A stretch of 64,000 nt of DNA from Pseudomonas sp. SJZ079 (GTDB lineage Bacteria > Pseudomonadota > Gammaproteobacteria > Pseudomonadales > Pseudomonadaceae). The stretch spans positions 92,886 to 156,885 of the forward strand of contig NZ_VIUH01000009.1 in assembly GCF_007993865.1 (NCBI RefSeq). The letters are read 5' to 3'. Under the pieces are notes generated by a model that saw only the letters and a program-made list of their open reading frames with translations, did no database searches and was not told the DNA's origin. The translations under genes and the position numbers were made by a program. This document shows, in pieces, positions 30,678-41,115 of this stretch; the stretch's first letter is position 1, and each line of letters opens with the position of its first letter.

Positions 30678-32198
30678 CTACAGAGTCTTGGCCATGCGGC
30701 TGGCCAGTAGCGCCCAGGCGAACAGCAGGGCGCAGAGGATGATCAGCGGCCAGGCGCGCCAGCGCAAATAGGGGGTCAACTGCTGCATCGGCTGGACCTC
30801 GCCATACAACACACCGCGCTCGAACTGCGGCAGTTGCGTGGTGATCCGGCCATGGGGGTCGATCAGTACGGTCATGCCGTTGTTGGTCGCGCGAATCATC
30901 CAGCGGCCCGCCTCCAGGGCGCGCATCTGCGCCATCTGCAGGTGTTGCAGCGGGCCGATCGAACTGCCGAACCAGGCATCGTTGCTGACGGTCAGCAACA
31001 GCTCGCTCTGGGCGGCCAGTCCGGCGGCAAACTCGGGGTAGACCACTTCATAGCAGATATAGGTGGCAATCTTGTAGCCCTTGGCCTGCAGCAGCGGTTG
31101 CGTGGCCGAGCCGCGGGCGAAGTCTGACATAGGTAGGTTGAAGAAGGCGATCAGCCCGCGCAGCACCTCTTGCAAGGGCACGTATTCGCCGAAGGGCACC
31201 AGTTTCTGTTTCAGGTAGTCGCCGCTGCCGTCGCCGATCACGCTGACCGCGTTGTAGTAGCGCGGCTCGCCGCGCTCGTTAGCCTGGCGGATCGGTACGC
31301 CGGTGATCAGCGCCGCCTGTCGTTCGCGGGCGAAGCGATCCATCACGCTCAGGTAGCCGGCGGCGTGTTCCTTGAGTACCGGCACTGCGGTTTCCGGCCA
31401 GACGATCAGGTCGGTCGGCTTGGCGCTCAAGCTCATGTCACGGTACAGCGCCAGTTGTGCGTTGAGCTGCGCCGGGTCCCACTTGAGGTTCTGTTCCACG
31501 TTGCCCTGCATTGCCGCGACCTTCAGCGGGGCGCCAGCCGGCTGGGTCCAGGCGTGATCCTTCAGGGCCATGCCGACTATCCAGGGAGCGAGCAGCAGGG
31601 CAATGCCGGCGGCGAGAAACACCGTGCGGCTACGCAACTGCGCCAGATTGACCAGCAGCGCCGCGGTCAGCGCCAGGGCAAAAGAAATCAGCCACACGCC
31701 GCCCAGGGGGGCCAATCCGGCCAGGGGCCCGTCGAGCTGGCTGTAGCCGGCGTAGAGCCAGGGGAAGCCGGTGAGGAACCAGCCGCGAAAGGCCTCCTGC
31801 GCCAGCCACAGTGCGGCGAATGCCAGGGCGTCGGCCAGGGGCGCTTCGGCACGCCGCAGCCAGCGCGCCCATAACCAGGCGGCGAAGGCAAAGAACAGCC
31901 CCAGTCCGGCGACGAAGCCCAGGGTCAGCACGGCCGCCAGCGCCGGTGAGGCGGCGCCGTAATCGTGGATGCTGACATACACCCAGCTGGTGCCGGCGGC
32001 GAACAGGCCAAAGCCGTACCACCACCCGCGCCATGCCGCCTGGCGCGGGCTCAGGTCGCGCAGGGCGAGGTAGAACAGGGCGATAGACAGGATGGCCAGC
32101 GGCCACAGGTCGAATGGGGCGAGCGCCAGGGTGGTGACGGCGCCGGCAGCCGCCACGAGGAGGTTGCCCGGCCAGCCGGGGCGGGTGATCCAGCGCAT
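30678..32198 (-). CDS. lnt: Apolipoprotein N-acyltransferase
   Basis: 506 residues. Eight or so N-terminal membrane segments precede a nitrilase-type periplasmic domain with the catalytic triad regions IVWPETAVPVL (Glu), KQKLVPFGEYVPL (Lys) and ATYICYEVVYPEF (Cys). It adds the third acyl chain to bacterial lipoproteins, of which several are encoded nearby. It lies downstream of corC with a 192-bp gap, on the same strand, as is usual in Pseudomonas. Confidence 0.96.
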   Translation of the reverse strand: MRWITRPGWPGNLLVAAAGAVTTLALAPFDLWPLAILSIALFYLALRDLSPRQAAWRGWWYGFGLFAAGTSWVYVSIHDYGAASPALAAVLTLGFVAGLGLFFAFAAWLWARWLRRAEAPLADALAFAALWLAQEAFRGWFLTGFPWLYAGYSQLDGPLAGLAPLGGVWLISFALALTAALLVNLAQLRSRTVFLAAGIALLLAPWIVGMALKDHAWTQPAGAPLKVAAMQGNVEQNLKWDPAQLNAQLALYRDMSLSAKPTDLIVWPETAVPVLKEHAAGYLSVMDRFARERQAALITGVPIRQANERGEPRYYNAVSVIGDGSGDYLKQKLVPFGEYVPLQEVLRGLIAFFNLPMSDFARGSATQPLLQAKGYKIATYICYEVVYPEFAAGLAAQSELLLTVSNDAWFGSSIGPLQHLQMAQMRALEAGRWMIRATNNGMTVLIDPHGRITTQLPQFERGVLYGEVQPMQQLTPYLRWRAWPLIILCALLFAWALLASRMAKTL

Positions 32199-32347
32199 CG
32201 TAAATCCTTGGCAATGAAAGACCGCAGGAGGCTATAGGGAACTGGCGGCCGCGGGCAAGCCGTATGGTGGGAAAAGGCTGAAACTTCGCCGCCGGAATGG
32301 CGCAAATAGCGCGATTTTATCGGCAGTTGACTGCGCTGGCCGCGTGC

Positions 32348-32372
32348 GGTGGGTCAAGCAAGCTTGCCCACC
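32348..32372 (-). terminator. Hairpin downstream of corC
   Basis: GGTGGG...CCCACC with an inner CAAGC/GCTTG stem separated by one bulged base. It starts 18 bp beyond the corC stop in the corC-lnt gap. There is no T-tract, so it may be an attenuator or mRNA-stabilising hairpin rather than a full terminator. Confidence 0.4.
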
Positions 32373-32390
32373 TTGCAAGGCGCCAGGGCC

Positions 32391-33230
32391 TCAACGCTCG
32401 AGTGGCGTCAGGCGTAGCAGATGGATGCGCCGACTGTCGGCGTTGAGTACGCGGAAGCGGAAGTCGCCGATCTCGGTCACTTCGTTGCGCTTGGGCAGGT
32501 GGCCGAAGGCGCTCATCACCAAGCCGCCGACGGTGTCGAACTCGTTGTCGGAGAACTCGCAGGCGAAGGCTTCGTTGAAGTTGTCGATCGGGGTCAGGGC
32601 CTTGACCAGGAAGTCGCCGCTGGGCAGCGGCTTGACGTAGCTGTCCTCCTCGACGTCGTGCTCGTCCTCGATGTCGCCGACTATCTGCTCGAGCACGTCC
32701 TCGATGGTCACCAGGCCGGCGACGCCGCCGTATTCATCGATGACCACGGCCATGTGGTTGTGATTGGCGCGGAATTCGCGCAGCAGCACGTTGAGGCGCT
32801 TGGATTCGGGCACGAAGGTCGCCGGGCGCAGCAGGTCCTTGATGTTGAAGCTCGGTTGCTCATCGAGCATGACCAGCGGCAGCAGGTCCTTGGCCAGGAG
32901 GATGCCGACCACGTCGTCGAGGCTTTCGCCGACCACGGGATAGCGTGAGTGGGCGGCTTCGATGATCGACGGCAGAAATTCCTTGGGCATCTGATTGGCT
33001 TTGATGCTGATCATCTGCGAGCGGGGAACCATGATGTCGCGAACTTGCAGGTCGGCCACCTGAATGGCGCCTTCGACAATCGCCAGGGCTTCGCTGTCGA
33101 GTAGCTTGTTCTGGTGCGCTTCTCGTAGCACTTCCAGCAGTTCTTGACGGTTTTTCGGCTCATGAGCAAAAGCCTGGGTCAGTTTGTTCAACCAGGACTT
33201 CTGCTCGTTGCTCGATCGGTCTTCGCTCAT
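32391..33230 (-). CDS. corC: CorC/HlyC-family CBS-domain protein
   Basis: 279 residues, soluble. Two CBS domains (VRDIMVPRSQMISIK and KDLLRPATFVPESKRLN) are followed by a CorC_HlyC C-terminal domain (DEYGGVAGLVTIEDVLEQIVG, NEFDTVGGLVMS). There is no DUF21 membrane domain. It is linked to magnesium/cobalt efflux in enterobacteria. ATG at 33230 gives MSEDRSSNEQK. It follows ybeY after 31 bp. Confidence 0.94.
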   Translation of the reverse strand: MSEDRSSNEQKSWLNKLTQAFAHEPKNRQELLEVLREAHQNKLLDSEALAIVEGAIQVADLQVRDIMVPRSQMISIKANQMPKEFLPSIIEAAHSRYPVVGESLDDVVGILLAKDLLPLVMLDEQPSFNIKDLLRPATFVPESKRLNVLLREFRANHNHMAVVIDEYGGVAGLVTIEDVLEQIVGDIEDEHDVEEDSYVKPLPSGDFLVKALTPIDNFNEAFACEFSDNEFDTVGGLVMSAFGHLPKRNEVTEIGDFRFRVLNADSRRIHLLRLTPLER

Positions 33231-33261
33231 GGGGGGACTCGGAATCCTTACTCGTGGGGGG

Positions 33262-33720
33262 TTATTCGTCGCCGGCGTAGGGGTCGGGATGACCCAGTTC
33301 GGCGAGTAATGTGCGTTCCAGTGCTTCCATTTCCTCGGCTTCGGCATCCTCGATATGGTCGTAACCGAGTAGGTGCAGGCAGCCGTGAATCACCAGGTGC
33401 GCCCAGTGCGCCTCCGGGCGCTTGCCCTGTTCGATGGCCTCGCGCTCGACCACGGGCACGCAAATCACCAAGTCGCCGAGCAGCGGGATGTCGAGCAGCT
33501 CGTCGGGCACGTCGGCAGGGAAGGTCAGGACATTGGTGGCGTAGTCGCGCTGTCGGTAGCGATGATTCAGCTCGCGGCCTTCGGCTTCATCGACCAGGCG
33601 AATGGTCAGCTCGGAGTCTGCTGTGCGCTGGCGCAGGGCCAGGGCGCACCAGGCGCGAAACTGGGCTTCGTCGGGCAGTGGGCTGGCCTGGCTGGCGAGT
33701 TGCAGATCCAGTTCAAGCAT
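33262..33720 (-). CDS. ybeY: Endoribonuclease YbeY
   Basis: 152 residues. A metal-dependent RNase required for 16S rRNA 3' maturation and ribosome quality control. The three-histidine zinc site is [11 protein letters not shown], and the arginine/strand region [10 protein letters not shown] is typical. The start at 33720 lies inside the end of phoH (8-bp overlap). Confidence 0.96.
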   Translation of the reverse strand: MLELDLQLASQASPLPDEAQFRAWCALALRQRTADSELTIRLVDEAEGRELNHRYRQRDYATNVLTFPADVPDELLDIPLLGDLVICVPVVEREAIEQGKRPEAHWAHLVIHGCLHLLGYDHIEDAEAEEMEALERTLLAELGHPDPYAGDE

Positions 33721-34717
33721 TGCCGTTGTCCTGGTCGTCGTCCAGCTTGCCGTGCAGGCGGTTGTCGTGATGCTCGTAGGCCTCGACGATGCGCTGCACC
33801 AGCGGGTGGCGCACCACGTCCTTGGGCTTGAAGTGGGTGAAGCTGATGCCGGGCACTTCATGCAGCACGTCGATCACGTGGGTCAGGCCCGAGCGCGTAC
33901 CGCGCGGCAGGTCGACCTGGGTGATGTCGCCGGTAATCACCGCGGTGGAGCCGAAGCCGATGCGGGTGAGGAACATCTTCATCTGTTCCATGGTGGTGTT
34001 CTGGCTTTCGTCGAGGATGATGAAGCTGTTGCTCAGCGTGCGACCGCGCATGTAGGCCAGGGGCGCGACCTCGATCACCTGCTTCTCGATCAGTCGGGCG
34101 ACATGCTCGAAGCCGAGCATTTCATACAGTGCGTCGTACAGCGGGCGCAGATAGGGGTCGATCTTCTGCGCCAGGTCGCCGGGCAGGAAGCCGAGTTTCT
34201 CGCCGGCCTCGACCGCCGGGCGCACCAGCAGGATGCGCCGAACCTGCTCGCGCTCCAGGGCGTCCACTGCGCAGGCGACGGCCAGGTAAGTCTTGCCGGT
34301 GCCGGCGGGGCCGATGCCGAAATTGATATCGTGTTCGAGGATGGCCTTGACGTAGCGCTGCTGATTGGCGCCGCGCGGGCGAATCATGCCCTTGCGCGTG
34401 CGCAGCGTCACGCTGGCTTCTGCGCCCGGATTGGCCAGCTCTTCGATGCCGGACTCATGCAGCGCCAGGTGCACGGTATCCGGAGACAGCTCGCTGTTCT
34501 TGGCCTCGCGGTACAGGCGACGCAGCAGCTGTTCGGCGGACTGGGTGCGCTCTGGCGGGCCGAGCAGCTCGAACTGATTGCCGCGGTTGCGGATCTCAAT
34601 GCCCAGGCGTTGCTCGATCAGGTGCAGGTGTTCATCGAGTTGCCCGCACAGGTCAGCGAAGCGGCGAGCATCGAAGGGTTCGAGGGTAAAACGACGGGGT
34701 TCTATGGGTATGTTCAA
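33713..34717 (-). CDS. ybeZ: PhoH-like ATPase YbeZ
   Basis: 334 residues. The P-loop is [16 protein letters not shown] and Walker B is [12 protein letters not shown]. This PhoH-family ATPase works with YbeY in RNA processing. It overlaps ybeY by eight bases and is 145 bp downstream of miaB on the same strand. Confidence 0.94.
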   Translation of the reverse strand: MNIPIEPRRFTLEPFDARRFADLCGQLDEHLHLIEQRLGIEIRNRGNQFELLGPPERTQSAEQLLRRLYREAKNSELSPDTVHLALHESGIEELANPGAEASVTLRTRKGMIRPRGANQQRYVKAILEHDINFGIGPAGTGKTYLAVACAVDALEREQVRRILLVRPAVEAGEKLGFLPGDLAQKIDPYLRPLYDALYEMLGFEHVARLIEKQVIEVAPLAYMRGRTLSNSFIILDESQNTTMEQMKMFLTRIGFGSTAVITGDITQVDLPRGTRSGLTHVIDVLHEVPGISFTHFKPKDVVRHPLVQRIVEAYEHHDNRLHGKLDDDQDNGNA

Positions 34718-34823
34718 GGTCGTGTGGTGGCCGCCAGTCGGCAGGGTAGTGAAGCGAAGAATAACGCTAGCCGTGCGAGGGGGGAAGCTTGGCTAACTGC
34801 GACTTTAGCAGCTCACCGGAGAG

Positions 34824-34844
34824 CCCGCGAGCACGGCTCGCGGG
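34824..34844 (-). terminator. CCCGCGAG hairpin after miaB
   Basis: CCCGCGAG and CTCGCGGG pair perfectly across a five-base loop, 18 bp past the miaB stop. There is no T-tract, so efficient intrinsic termination is doubtful. Confidence 0.45.
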
Positions 34845-34862
34845 ACCCTCTCAGCGGCCGAC

Positions 34863-36206
34863 TCAGGCCGGGGTGAGTGCCGTCAACAAGGTGCCGCGTA
34901 GCGAGTGCGGCATGGCGTCGTCGATCCGCACCATGGCGAACTGGCCGATCAGGCGCGGATTGTCGCTGCGGAAGTTGACCACCCGATTATTCTCGGTGCG
35001 GCCCTGGAGCATGCCGGGGTCCTTCTTCGAGTAGTCGCTGACCAGAATGCGCTGCACGCTACCGACCATGCGCCGGCTATTCTCGAAGCCCAGTTGATTG
35101 ATGCGTTCCTGGAGAATTTTCAGGCGCTGCTTCTTCAGTTCTTCCGGGGTCTCGTCGGGCAGGTCCGCCGCCGGGGTACCGGGGCGTGCGCTGTAGACGA
35201 AAGAGTAGGAGAAATCGAAGCCAATCTCTTCGACCAGCTTCATGGTCTGCTCGAAGTCTTTCTCGGTCTCGCCGGGGAAGCCGATGATGAAGTCTGAGCT
35301 GATCAGAATACCGGGGACCGCGGCCTTCAATTTGCGGATACGCGACTTGTATTCCAGGGCGGTGTGGTTGCGCTTCATCGCGGCGAGGATGCGATCCGAG
35401 CCCGATTGCACCGGCAGGTGCAGGTATTTGACCAGCTCGGGGATCTCCGCGTGGGCCTGGATAAGTGCGTCGGAGAACTCCAGCGGATGGCTGGTGGTGT
35501 AGCGGATGCGGTCGATACCGTCGATGGCCGCCACGGCATACAACAGTTCGGCGAAGTCGGCGATCCCACCTTCGCGGGTCTCACCACGGTAGCCGTTGAC
35601 GTTTTGCCCGAGCAGGGTCACTTCGCGCACGCCGTTGTCGGCCAGGTGGATGACTTCACCGAGCACATCCACCAGCGGGCGGCTGACTTCCTCACCTCGG
35701 GTGTAGGGCACCACGCAGAAGGTGCAGTACTTGCTACAGCCTTCCATCACCGAGACGAAGGCGCTAGGACCGTCGACACGTGGTTCGGGTAGGCGATCGA
35801 ATTTTTCGATTTCGGGGAAGGAGATATCGACCTGCGGCTGCTTGGTAGTGCGCACGGCATCGATCATTTCCGGCAAACGGTGCAGGGTCTGCGGGCCGAA
35901 GACCACGTCGACGTAGGGCGCGCGATCGCGGATGGCGGCGCCTTCCTGGCTGGCCACGCAGCCGCCGACACCGATCACCAGATCAGGTTTTTCCAGTTTC
36001 AATTCGCGCCAGCGACCCAGCTGGGAGAACACCTTGTCCTGAGCCCTCTCGCGGATCGAGCAGGTGTTGAGCAGGATGATGTCGGCATCTTCCGCGCGTT
36101 CGGTGACTTCCAGGGCTTGATGTTCGCCCAACAGGTCGACCATGCGCGAGCTGTCGTACTCGTTCATCTGGCAGCCGTGGGTTTCAATATAAAGCTTCTT
36201 GGTCAT
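34863..36206 (-). CDS. miaB: tRNA-2-methylthio-N6-dimethylallyladenosine synthase
   Basis: 447 residues. It adds methylthio to i6A37 in tRNA. The N-terminal auxiliary cluster domain begins [13 protein letters not shown]; the radical SAM CxxxCxxC is [14 protein letters not shown] preceded by C; the TRAM domain contains [17 protein letters not shown] on the minus strand (36239-36244) is a plausible -10 box. It is divergent from the DUF1820 gene. Confidence 0.96.
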   Translation of the reverse strand: MTKKLYIETHGCQMNEYDSSRMVDLLGEHQALEVTERAEDADIILLNTCSIRERAQDKVFSQLGRWRELKLEKPDLVIGVGGCVASQEGAAIRDRAPYVDVVFGPQTLHRLPEMIDAVRTTKQPQVDISFPEIEKFDRLPEPRVDGPSAFVSVMEGCSKYCTFCVVPYTRGEEVSRPLVDVLGEVIHLADNGVREVTLLGQNVNGYRGETREGGIADFAELLYAVAAIDGIDRIRYTTSHPLEFSDALIQAHAEIPELVKYLHLPVQSGSDRILAAMKRNHTALEYKSRIRKLKAAVPGILISSDFIIGFPGETEKDFEQTMKLVEEIGFDFSYSFVYSARPGTPAADLPDETPEELKKQRLKILQERINQLGFENSRRMVGSVQRILVSDYSKKDPGMLQGRTENNRVVNFRSDNPRLIGQFAMVRIDDAMPHSLRGTLLTALTPA

Positions 36207-36334
36207 GCGGGCTCAAAGGGTGATTCGAAGAACCGCGCATTATAGTGGTCCGACGGCTGGCTTCCTAGGGTTGGCTGCCCGGTGGCTGTGCTATTATCTG
36301 CGCCCTTCATTTTCTCCAGTCTGAACTGCTATCC

Positions 36335-36658
36335 ATGAGCAAGCGCGAGCCTATCTATAAGGTCATTTTCCTCAATCAGGGCCAGGTGTACGAAATGTAC
36401 GCCAAGCAGATTTTTCAAAGCGATCTGTGGGGCTTTCTTGAGGTGGAGGAGTTTGTCTTCGGCGAACGCACCCAGGTGGTGGTCGACCCCAGCGAAGAAA
36501 AGCTCAAGGCCCAGTTCGACGGCGTAGTGCGCAGTTTCCTGCCGATGCACGCGATCATCCGCATCGACGAGGTCGAGCGTTTGGGCACGCCGAAGATCAG
36601 CGAGGCCAAGGGTGGCGGTAATGTCATGCCGTTTCCCATGCCCATGCCGGACAAATGA
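36335..36658 (+). CDS. DUF1820-family protein
   Basis: 107 residues. It matches DUF1820, a conserved gamma-proteobacterial family: YKVIFLNQGQVYEMYAKQIF, GFLEVEEFVFGERTQVVVDP and MHAIIRIDEVERLG. Function unknown. It is divergent from miaB as in P. aeruginosa, with no strong Shine-Dalgarno. TATTAT at 36292-36297 could be its -10 box. Confidence 0.92.
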   Translation: MSKREPIYKVIFLNQGQVYEMYAKQIFQSDLWGFLEVEEFVFGERTQVVVDPSEEKLKAQFDGVVRSFLPMHAIIRIDEVERLGTPKISEAKGGGNVMPFPMPMPDK

Positions 36659-36731
36659 AGTGGCTGCGGGGTGCGTGCGGCGCCTGAGGTCAAACCCCTG
36701 CGCTCGCGCCACCGCGCCTAGGCTGCAAGGG

Positions 36732-37280
36732 TTACGGCAGGGGGGCGAACGGGGAGCGCTCGTCGGCGGTCTGCAATTCCAGCAGGTAGTTGCGGAAAAT
36801 CTGCCCGAGCACCTGGCTGGCTATTTCCAGTTCGTCGCGCGGCATCTGCGCCGAGACCAGGTCGGCGCTGTCCATGGCCTCGTCTGAGCCATTGACCGCC
36901 GCCATTTTCAGCACGATATAGGCCTGAACATTGTTCGCCGGCACGCCTTCGCCGCGAAAGAACATCATGCCCAGGCGGTACTGCGCTTGGGCGTGGCCTT
37001 GCAGTGAGGCCTGTTCGAACCAGTTCAGCGCTTGCTGCAGGTCGCGCGGCGTGCGCTTGCCGTCGTAAAAAAATTCGCCGAGTTCGTATTTCGCTTGCAG
37101 GCTGCCGTTGTGCGCAGCTTCCTGGCACGCAGCCAGGGCGTCCGGCAAGTCCTCGGGTGGGCTGTTCAGCGAGCAACTGCTGGTGGCCGGAATCAGCAGG
37201 GAGTTGCCGCCTGCGCAGGCAAGTAACGGCAGTACAAGCAACAGGCAGCCCAGAGACAGGGTGCGGCCGGTGCGGATCAT
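36732..37280 (-). CDS. SEL1-repeat lipoprotein
   Basis: 182 residues. The lipoprotein signal ends LVLPLLAC. Two to three SEL1-like (TPR-type) repeats follow: AKYELGEFFYDGKRTPRDLQ, ALNWFEQASLQGHAQAQYRL and GMMFFRGEGVPANNVQAYIV. Such repeats mediate protein contacts; the partner is unknown. ATG at 37280. Confidence 0.88.
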   Translation of the reverse strand: MIRTGRTLSLGCLLLVLPLLACAGGNSLLIPATSSCSLNSPPEDLPDALAACQEAAHNGSLQAKYELGEFFYDGKRTPRDLQQALNWFEQASLQGHAQAQYRLGMMFFRGEGVPANNVQAYIVLKMAAVNGSDEAMDSADLVSAQMPRDELEIASQVLGQIFRNYLLELQTADERSPFAPLP

Positions 37281-37349
37281 CTGGATAACGGGACCTCAGC
37301 AAGCGGGGCGGGTGAATAGCCCGGCCGACGCAGCGCGCCAGCCGTCGCA

Positions 37350-38015
37350 TTATGAAATAAGACGGTTCGATCTTACAGGGTCTTGAGCGGGTTTTTTCCG
37401 TCGGCAGCCAGGCAGATCCAGTATTAGCCAGGCGATTAACGGGTAGGCGGGTGTCAGTAGGGCGTGGAACAGGTCGACGCGGCGCAGGGGGCCGATAATG
37501 CCTAGGGTGCCGACGGCCAACCCCACCAGCAGAAACAGGCCCACTGCGCCAGCGGCGGCCAGAGCCGGAGCGCGTCGTGGCCATTGCCTGGCGCCGGCAT
37601 AGAGGATCAGCAGCATGCTCGCCAGGCCCAATAGCAGGCGGTAGTCCTCAAGCAGGTTCATCTGTCGGAACAGCTCGAAGAAGGCACATAGCCCTAATAG
37701 CGCCCGGCCCCAGTTCGGTCGGCTCCAGGCCCAACCTCGTCCCAGGCTCAACGCCGCCAGACTCAGCAGGGGCAGGCCAAGAAAGCTGCTGGCCTGGCTC
37801 AGCCACAGGTGGGCGGCCTGCCAGCTGGGATCCAGGCCGTAGCGCAGTGCGCCGCTCGTGGCGGCGGCAGCCGGCAGGAGAAAGCCGAGCAGGGCGCAGA
37901 ACAGCGCCGGTTGATCGGCCTCGGGGTAACGCCCGCGGGCCTTGCCGAGGGCTATGACGCAGGCCAGGCAGGCCAGCGCCAAGAGCCCGTCGGAGGCGGC
38001 GGTGCTGTACTGCAT
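37350..38015 (-). CDS. Integral membrane protein of unknown function
   Basis: 221 residues with about seven hydrophobic segments (for example LLALACLACVIALG, LFCALLGFLLPAAAA, LFLLVGLAVGTLGIIG) and a basic tail. I do not recognise a family. The start ATG shares one base with the hemL stop (TGATG), so it is translationally coupled to hemL and in the same operon. Confidence 0.82.
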   Translation of the reverse strand: MQYSTAASDGLLALACLACVIALGKARGRYPEADQPALFCALLGFLLPAAAATSGALRYGLDPSWQAAHLWLSQASSFLGLPLLSLAALSLGRGWAWSRPNWGRALLGLCAFFELFRQMNLLEDYRLLLGLASMLLILYAGARQWPRRAPALAAAGAVGLFLLVGLAVGTLGIIGPLRRVDLFHALLTPAYPLIAWLILDLPGCRRKKPAQDPVRSNRLIS

Positions 38016-39304
38016 CAGGCTTTTTTCAGCTCGGCGAAGGCGTGTTCGGCGGCGTCCAGGGTCAGCTTGAGTTCTGTGTCGCCATGGGCGATGGAGGTGA
38101 AGCCGGCCTCGAAGGCACTGGGTGCCAGGTAGATGCCGCCCTCCAGCATCAGGTGGAAGAAGCGCTTGAAGCGTTCGCTGTCGCTGGTCATCACGTCGTC
38201 GAAGGTGACGATGGCCTCGCGCTCGCTGAAGTACAGGCCGAACATGCCGCCCGCCTGGGTGGTGACGAAGGGGATGCCGGCGGCATCGGCGCGTTGCTGC
38301 AGGCCGTCGAGCAGGCGGGTGGTGTAGTCGCTCAGTTCGGCGTGGAAGCCGGGACGGCTGATCAGCTTGAGGGTGGTCAGGCCGGCGGCCATGGCCAGTG
38401 GGTTACCGGACAAGGTGCCGGCCTGGTAGACCGGGCCAAGCGGGGCGATGCACGCCATGATCTCGCGCTTGCCGCCGAAGCAGCCGACCGGCATGCCACC
38501 GCCGATGATCTTGCCGAAGGTGGTCAGGTCCGGGGTGACGCCGTAATGCGCCTGGGCGCCGCCGAGGGCGACGCGAAAGCCAGTCATCACCTCGTCGAAG
38601 ATCAGCACCACGCCGTGCTTGTCGCATTGCTCGCGCAAACCCTGCAGGAAGCCCGGTGCCGGTGGCACGCAGTTCATGTTGCCGGCTACCGGTTCGACGA
38701 TGATGCACGCCACCTGCTGGCCGACTTCGCCGAGCATCCGCTCGACCGCCTGGAGGTCGTTGAAGGGCAGGGTCAGGGTGTGTTTGGCGAAGTCCGCCGG
38801 CACCCCGGCGGAGCTCGGGACGCCCTGGGTCAGGGCGCCGGAGCCGGCTTTGACCAGCAGGCTGTCGGAGTGGCCGTGGTAGCAGCCTTCGAATTTGAGG
38901 ATGCTGTCGCGACCGGTGAAGCCGCGGGCCAGGCGAATCGCGCTCATGGTCGCTTCGGTGCCGGAGCTGACCATGCGCACCATGTCCATGGATGGCACCA
39001 GGCTGCAGACCAGGTCGGCCATCTCGGTTTCCATGGCGGTCGGTGCGCCGAACGACAGGCCGTGCTCCAGTTGCTGGCGCACCGCATCCAGTACCTGCGG
39101 ATGGCTGTGGCCGAGAATCATCGGCCCCCAGGAACCGACGTAGTCCACGTAGCGCTGGTCGTCTTCGTCGACCAGGTAGGCGCCGGCGGCGTGCTTGAAA
39201 AACAGCGGGGTGCCGCCGACGCTCTTGAACGCGCGTACCGGCGAGTTGACGCCACCGGGGATGTGCTTCTGGGCATTGGCGAACAGGACTTGCGAGCGTG
39301 ACAT
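38015..39304 (-). CDS. hemL: Glutamate-1-semialdehyde 2,1-aminomutase
   Basis: 429 residues. This PLP enzyme makes 5-aminolevulinate in the C5 heme pathway. Seen are [33 protein letters not shown] and the PLP lysine in [18 protein letters not shown]. It is downstream of thiE with a 53-bp gap, the usual thiD-thiE-hemL order in Pseudomonas. Confidence 0.96.
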   Translation of the reverse strand: MSRSQVLFANAQKHIPGGVNSPVRAFKSVGGTPLFFKHAAGAYLVDEDDQRYVDYVGSWGPMILGHSHPQVLDAVRQQLEHGLSFGAPTAMETEMADLVCSLVPSMDMVRMVSSGTEATMSAIRLARGFTGRDSILKFEGCYHGHSDSLLVKAGSGALTQGVPSSAGVPADFAKHTLTLPFNDLQAVERMLGEVGQQVACIIVEPVAGNMNCVPPAPGFLQGLREQCDKHGVVLIFDEVMTGFRVALGGAQAHYGVTPDLTTFGKIIGGGMPVGCFGGKREIMACIAPLGPVYQAGTLSGNPLAMAAGLTTLKLISRPGFHAELSDYTTRLLDGLQQRADAAGIPFVTTQAGGMFGLYFSEREAIVTFDDVMTSDSERFKRFFHLMLEGGIYLAPSAFEAGFTSIAHGDTELKLTLDAAEHAFAELKKA

Positions 39305-39357
39305 GGCGAACCTCTTGATATTCGAGTCGGGGCGAGCTCAGTCGCCCGGGTAAGCAA

Positions 39358-39987
39358 TTAGGTGTCGGCGAACAGGGCGCTGAAGGCACGCGCGCGCTGC
39401 TCGACCTGCGCTGCCGAGTCTGCGGCAAACAGCGCATGGATCACCGCGACCATGCTGGCGCCGCGGGCAATCAGCTGGGGGGCGGTGGCCAGGGTGACGC
39501 CGCCAATGGCGACTATCGGTAAGCTGAAGCGCTCGTGCGCGGCTTGCAGCAGATCGAGCGTGGCCGCGGGCGCGCCGGGTTTGGTGGCGGAGTTGAAGAA
39601 GCGCCCGAAAGCGATGTAGCTGGCGCCTTCGCTGGCGGCCATGTCGGCCAGCTCCAGTTGTGCGTGACAGGTGCCGCCGATGATTGCCTGGCGTCCGAGC
39701 AGGGCGCGGGCGGCGGCCAGCGAACCGTCGCTCTGGCCCAGGTGCAGGCCGACGCCGAGTCGCGCCGCCAGTTCGGCGTCGTCATTGATGATCAGCGCGG
39801 CGCCATAGCGCTCGCACAGCTCGCGCAGGGCTTCGGCTTCGCGCAGGCGGCGCGCGTTCTCGCTCGACTTGTCGCGGTACTGCAGCAGCCTGGCACCGCC
39901 CTTCAGTGCGGCTTCGGTGTAGGGCAGCAGCTTGCCGTCGGCCAACAATTGGCTATCGGTGATGGCGTACAGGCCTTGCAGTTTCAT
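39358..39987 (-). CDS. thiE: Thiamine-phosphate synthase
   Basis: 209 residues. It joins HMP pyrophosphate and thiazole phosphate. TIM-barrel motifs are [48 protein letters not shown] and [10 protein letters not shown]. The start [11 protein letters not shown] is at 39987, 13 bp after thiD. Confidence 0.94.
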   Translation of the reverse strand: MKLQGLYAITDSQLLADGKLLPYTEAALKGGARLLQYRDKSSENARRLREAEALRELCERYGAALIINDDAELAARLGVGLHLGQSDGSLAAARALLGRQAIIGGTCHAQLELADMAASEGASYIAFGRFFNSATKPGAPAATLDLLQAAHERFSLPIVAIGGVTLATAPQLIARGASMVAVIHALFAADSAAQVEQRARAFSALFADT

Positions 39988-40000
39988 TGGCAGTTCTCCA

Positions 40001-40795
40001 TCAACAGAAATCCAAGGGCAGGCGCCGCGGCAGGTACTGGCCGTGGCCGGGTTGCTCGGCGTCGCGCAAGGTGCGCCAGGTGTAGTCGAGGGCGAATTGC
40101 ACCGCGCTGACCAGTTCCTGGCCGAGGGCCAGGCGCCCAGCCAGGGCGCTGGCCAGGGTGCAGCCGGAGCCGTGGTAGCTGCCGGGCAGGCGCTGGCAGA
40201 CGAAGGTGTGCTGGCTTCCGTCGCGGCTGTACAGGCGGTTGTGCACTTCGCGTTCGTCGCCGTGGCCACCGGTGATCAGCAGGTGACGGATATAAGGCAG
40301 CAGTTTCTCGGCGCACTGATCCGCCGTGCCGTCTGGCAGCTCGGCGAGGATGCGCGCTTCCGGCAGGTTGGGCGTGGCGATGCTGGACAGCGCGAACAGC
40401 CGCTCGCGCATGGCGTAGCCGACGTCGTCCTGGCCCAGGGCGCCGCCGCCGCCGGCCCTCAGTACGGGGTCGCAGACCAGGGGCACACCGGGTAGCTGTT
40501 GCATGATCTCCAGCACGGTGTCGACCATCTCCACCGAGCCGAGCATGCCCAGCTTGACGGCCGCCACCGGCAGATCGGCGATGACCGCTCGCGCCTGAGC
40601 CAGTACCCAGGCGCGATCGAGCACGCGAAAGTCCTGGACGTTGACGCTGTCCTGCACGGTCAGTGCGGTCACAGTCGGGGCGGCGTGGCAGCCTTGGGCG
40701 AGCAGGGCTTCGATATCGGCTTGCAGGCCGGCACCACCACAAGGGTCGTGACCGGACAGGCAAAGCACTACAGGGCGTGAATTCGGCGTTTTCAT
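40001..40795 (-). CDS. thiD: Hydroxymethylpyrimidine/phosphomethylpyrimidine kinase
   Basis: 264 residues. Ribokinase fold: [20 protein letters not shown] at the N-terminus, [12 protein letters not shown] in the middle and [20 protein letters not shown] near the C-terminal anion hole. It phosphorylates HMP twice for thiamine synthesis. I see no TPP riboswitch in the 320-bp region upstream. ATG at 40795 is preferred over 40813. Confidence 0.94.
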   Translation of the reverse strand: MKTPNSRPVVLCLSGHDPCGGAGLQADIEALLAQGCHAAPTVTALTVQDSVNVQDFRVLDRAWVLAQARAVIADLPVAAVKLGMLGSVEMVDTVLEIMQQLPGVPLVCDPVLRAGGGGALGQDDVGYAMRERLFALSSIATPNLPEARILAELPDGTADQCAEKLLPYIRHLLITGGHGDEREVHNRLYSRDGSQHTFVCQRLPGSYHGSGCTLASALAGRLALGQELVSAVQFALDYTWRTLRDAEQPGHGQYLPRRLPLDFC

Positions 40796-41115
40796 GGTGC
40801 GCGAGCTTACCATTAAACGGCTTGTTTTGACCTGTCCAGGCGACGCTTGAGCGTCGCGGCGGGGCTCGCCATGGGTGGGTAACCTGATCGGCGCAGTAAC
40901 GTTCTCGGGGGCGCTTGACGGTTGCTCGGACTTGCTCGCTAAGGCGCATTCCAGAGCCGTTTCGGCGAATCTGCCGGGTTTCTGTCGACTAGGCTTTTCC
41001 GTCCCAAGGCTGTGCTAGAGTGTGGGGTATTCGACTAACCAGGCCATGCGGGGCGGTGTCATTCAGGGGAGGAGGGACTCTCCGGCGCATCCCGACATCG
41101 TCTCTGTGGGGCCGC
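40796..41115. promoter_or_regulatory. Divergent control region between thiD and ladS
   Basis: 320 bp with no gene. A hairpin GCGACGCTTGAGCGTCGC lies near 40843-40860. Toward ladS, TGTGCTAGAGTG around 41010-41021 could be an extended -10 box. No TPP aptamer: the isolated string AACCTGATC at 40881 lacks the CTGAGA partner and is on the ladS strand. Confidence 0.4.

Noticed and set aside
40881..40890. AACCTGATC string upstream of thiD, resembling part of a TPP riboswitch
   Set aside because: No CTGAGA or second helix is nearby, and it lies on the strand leading to ladS, not to thiD.
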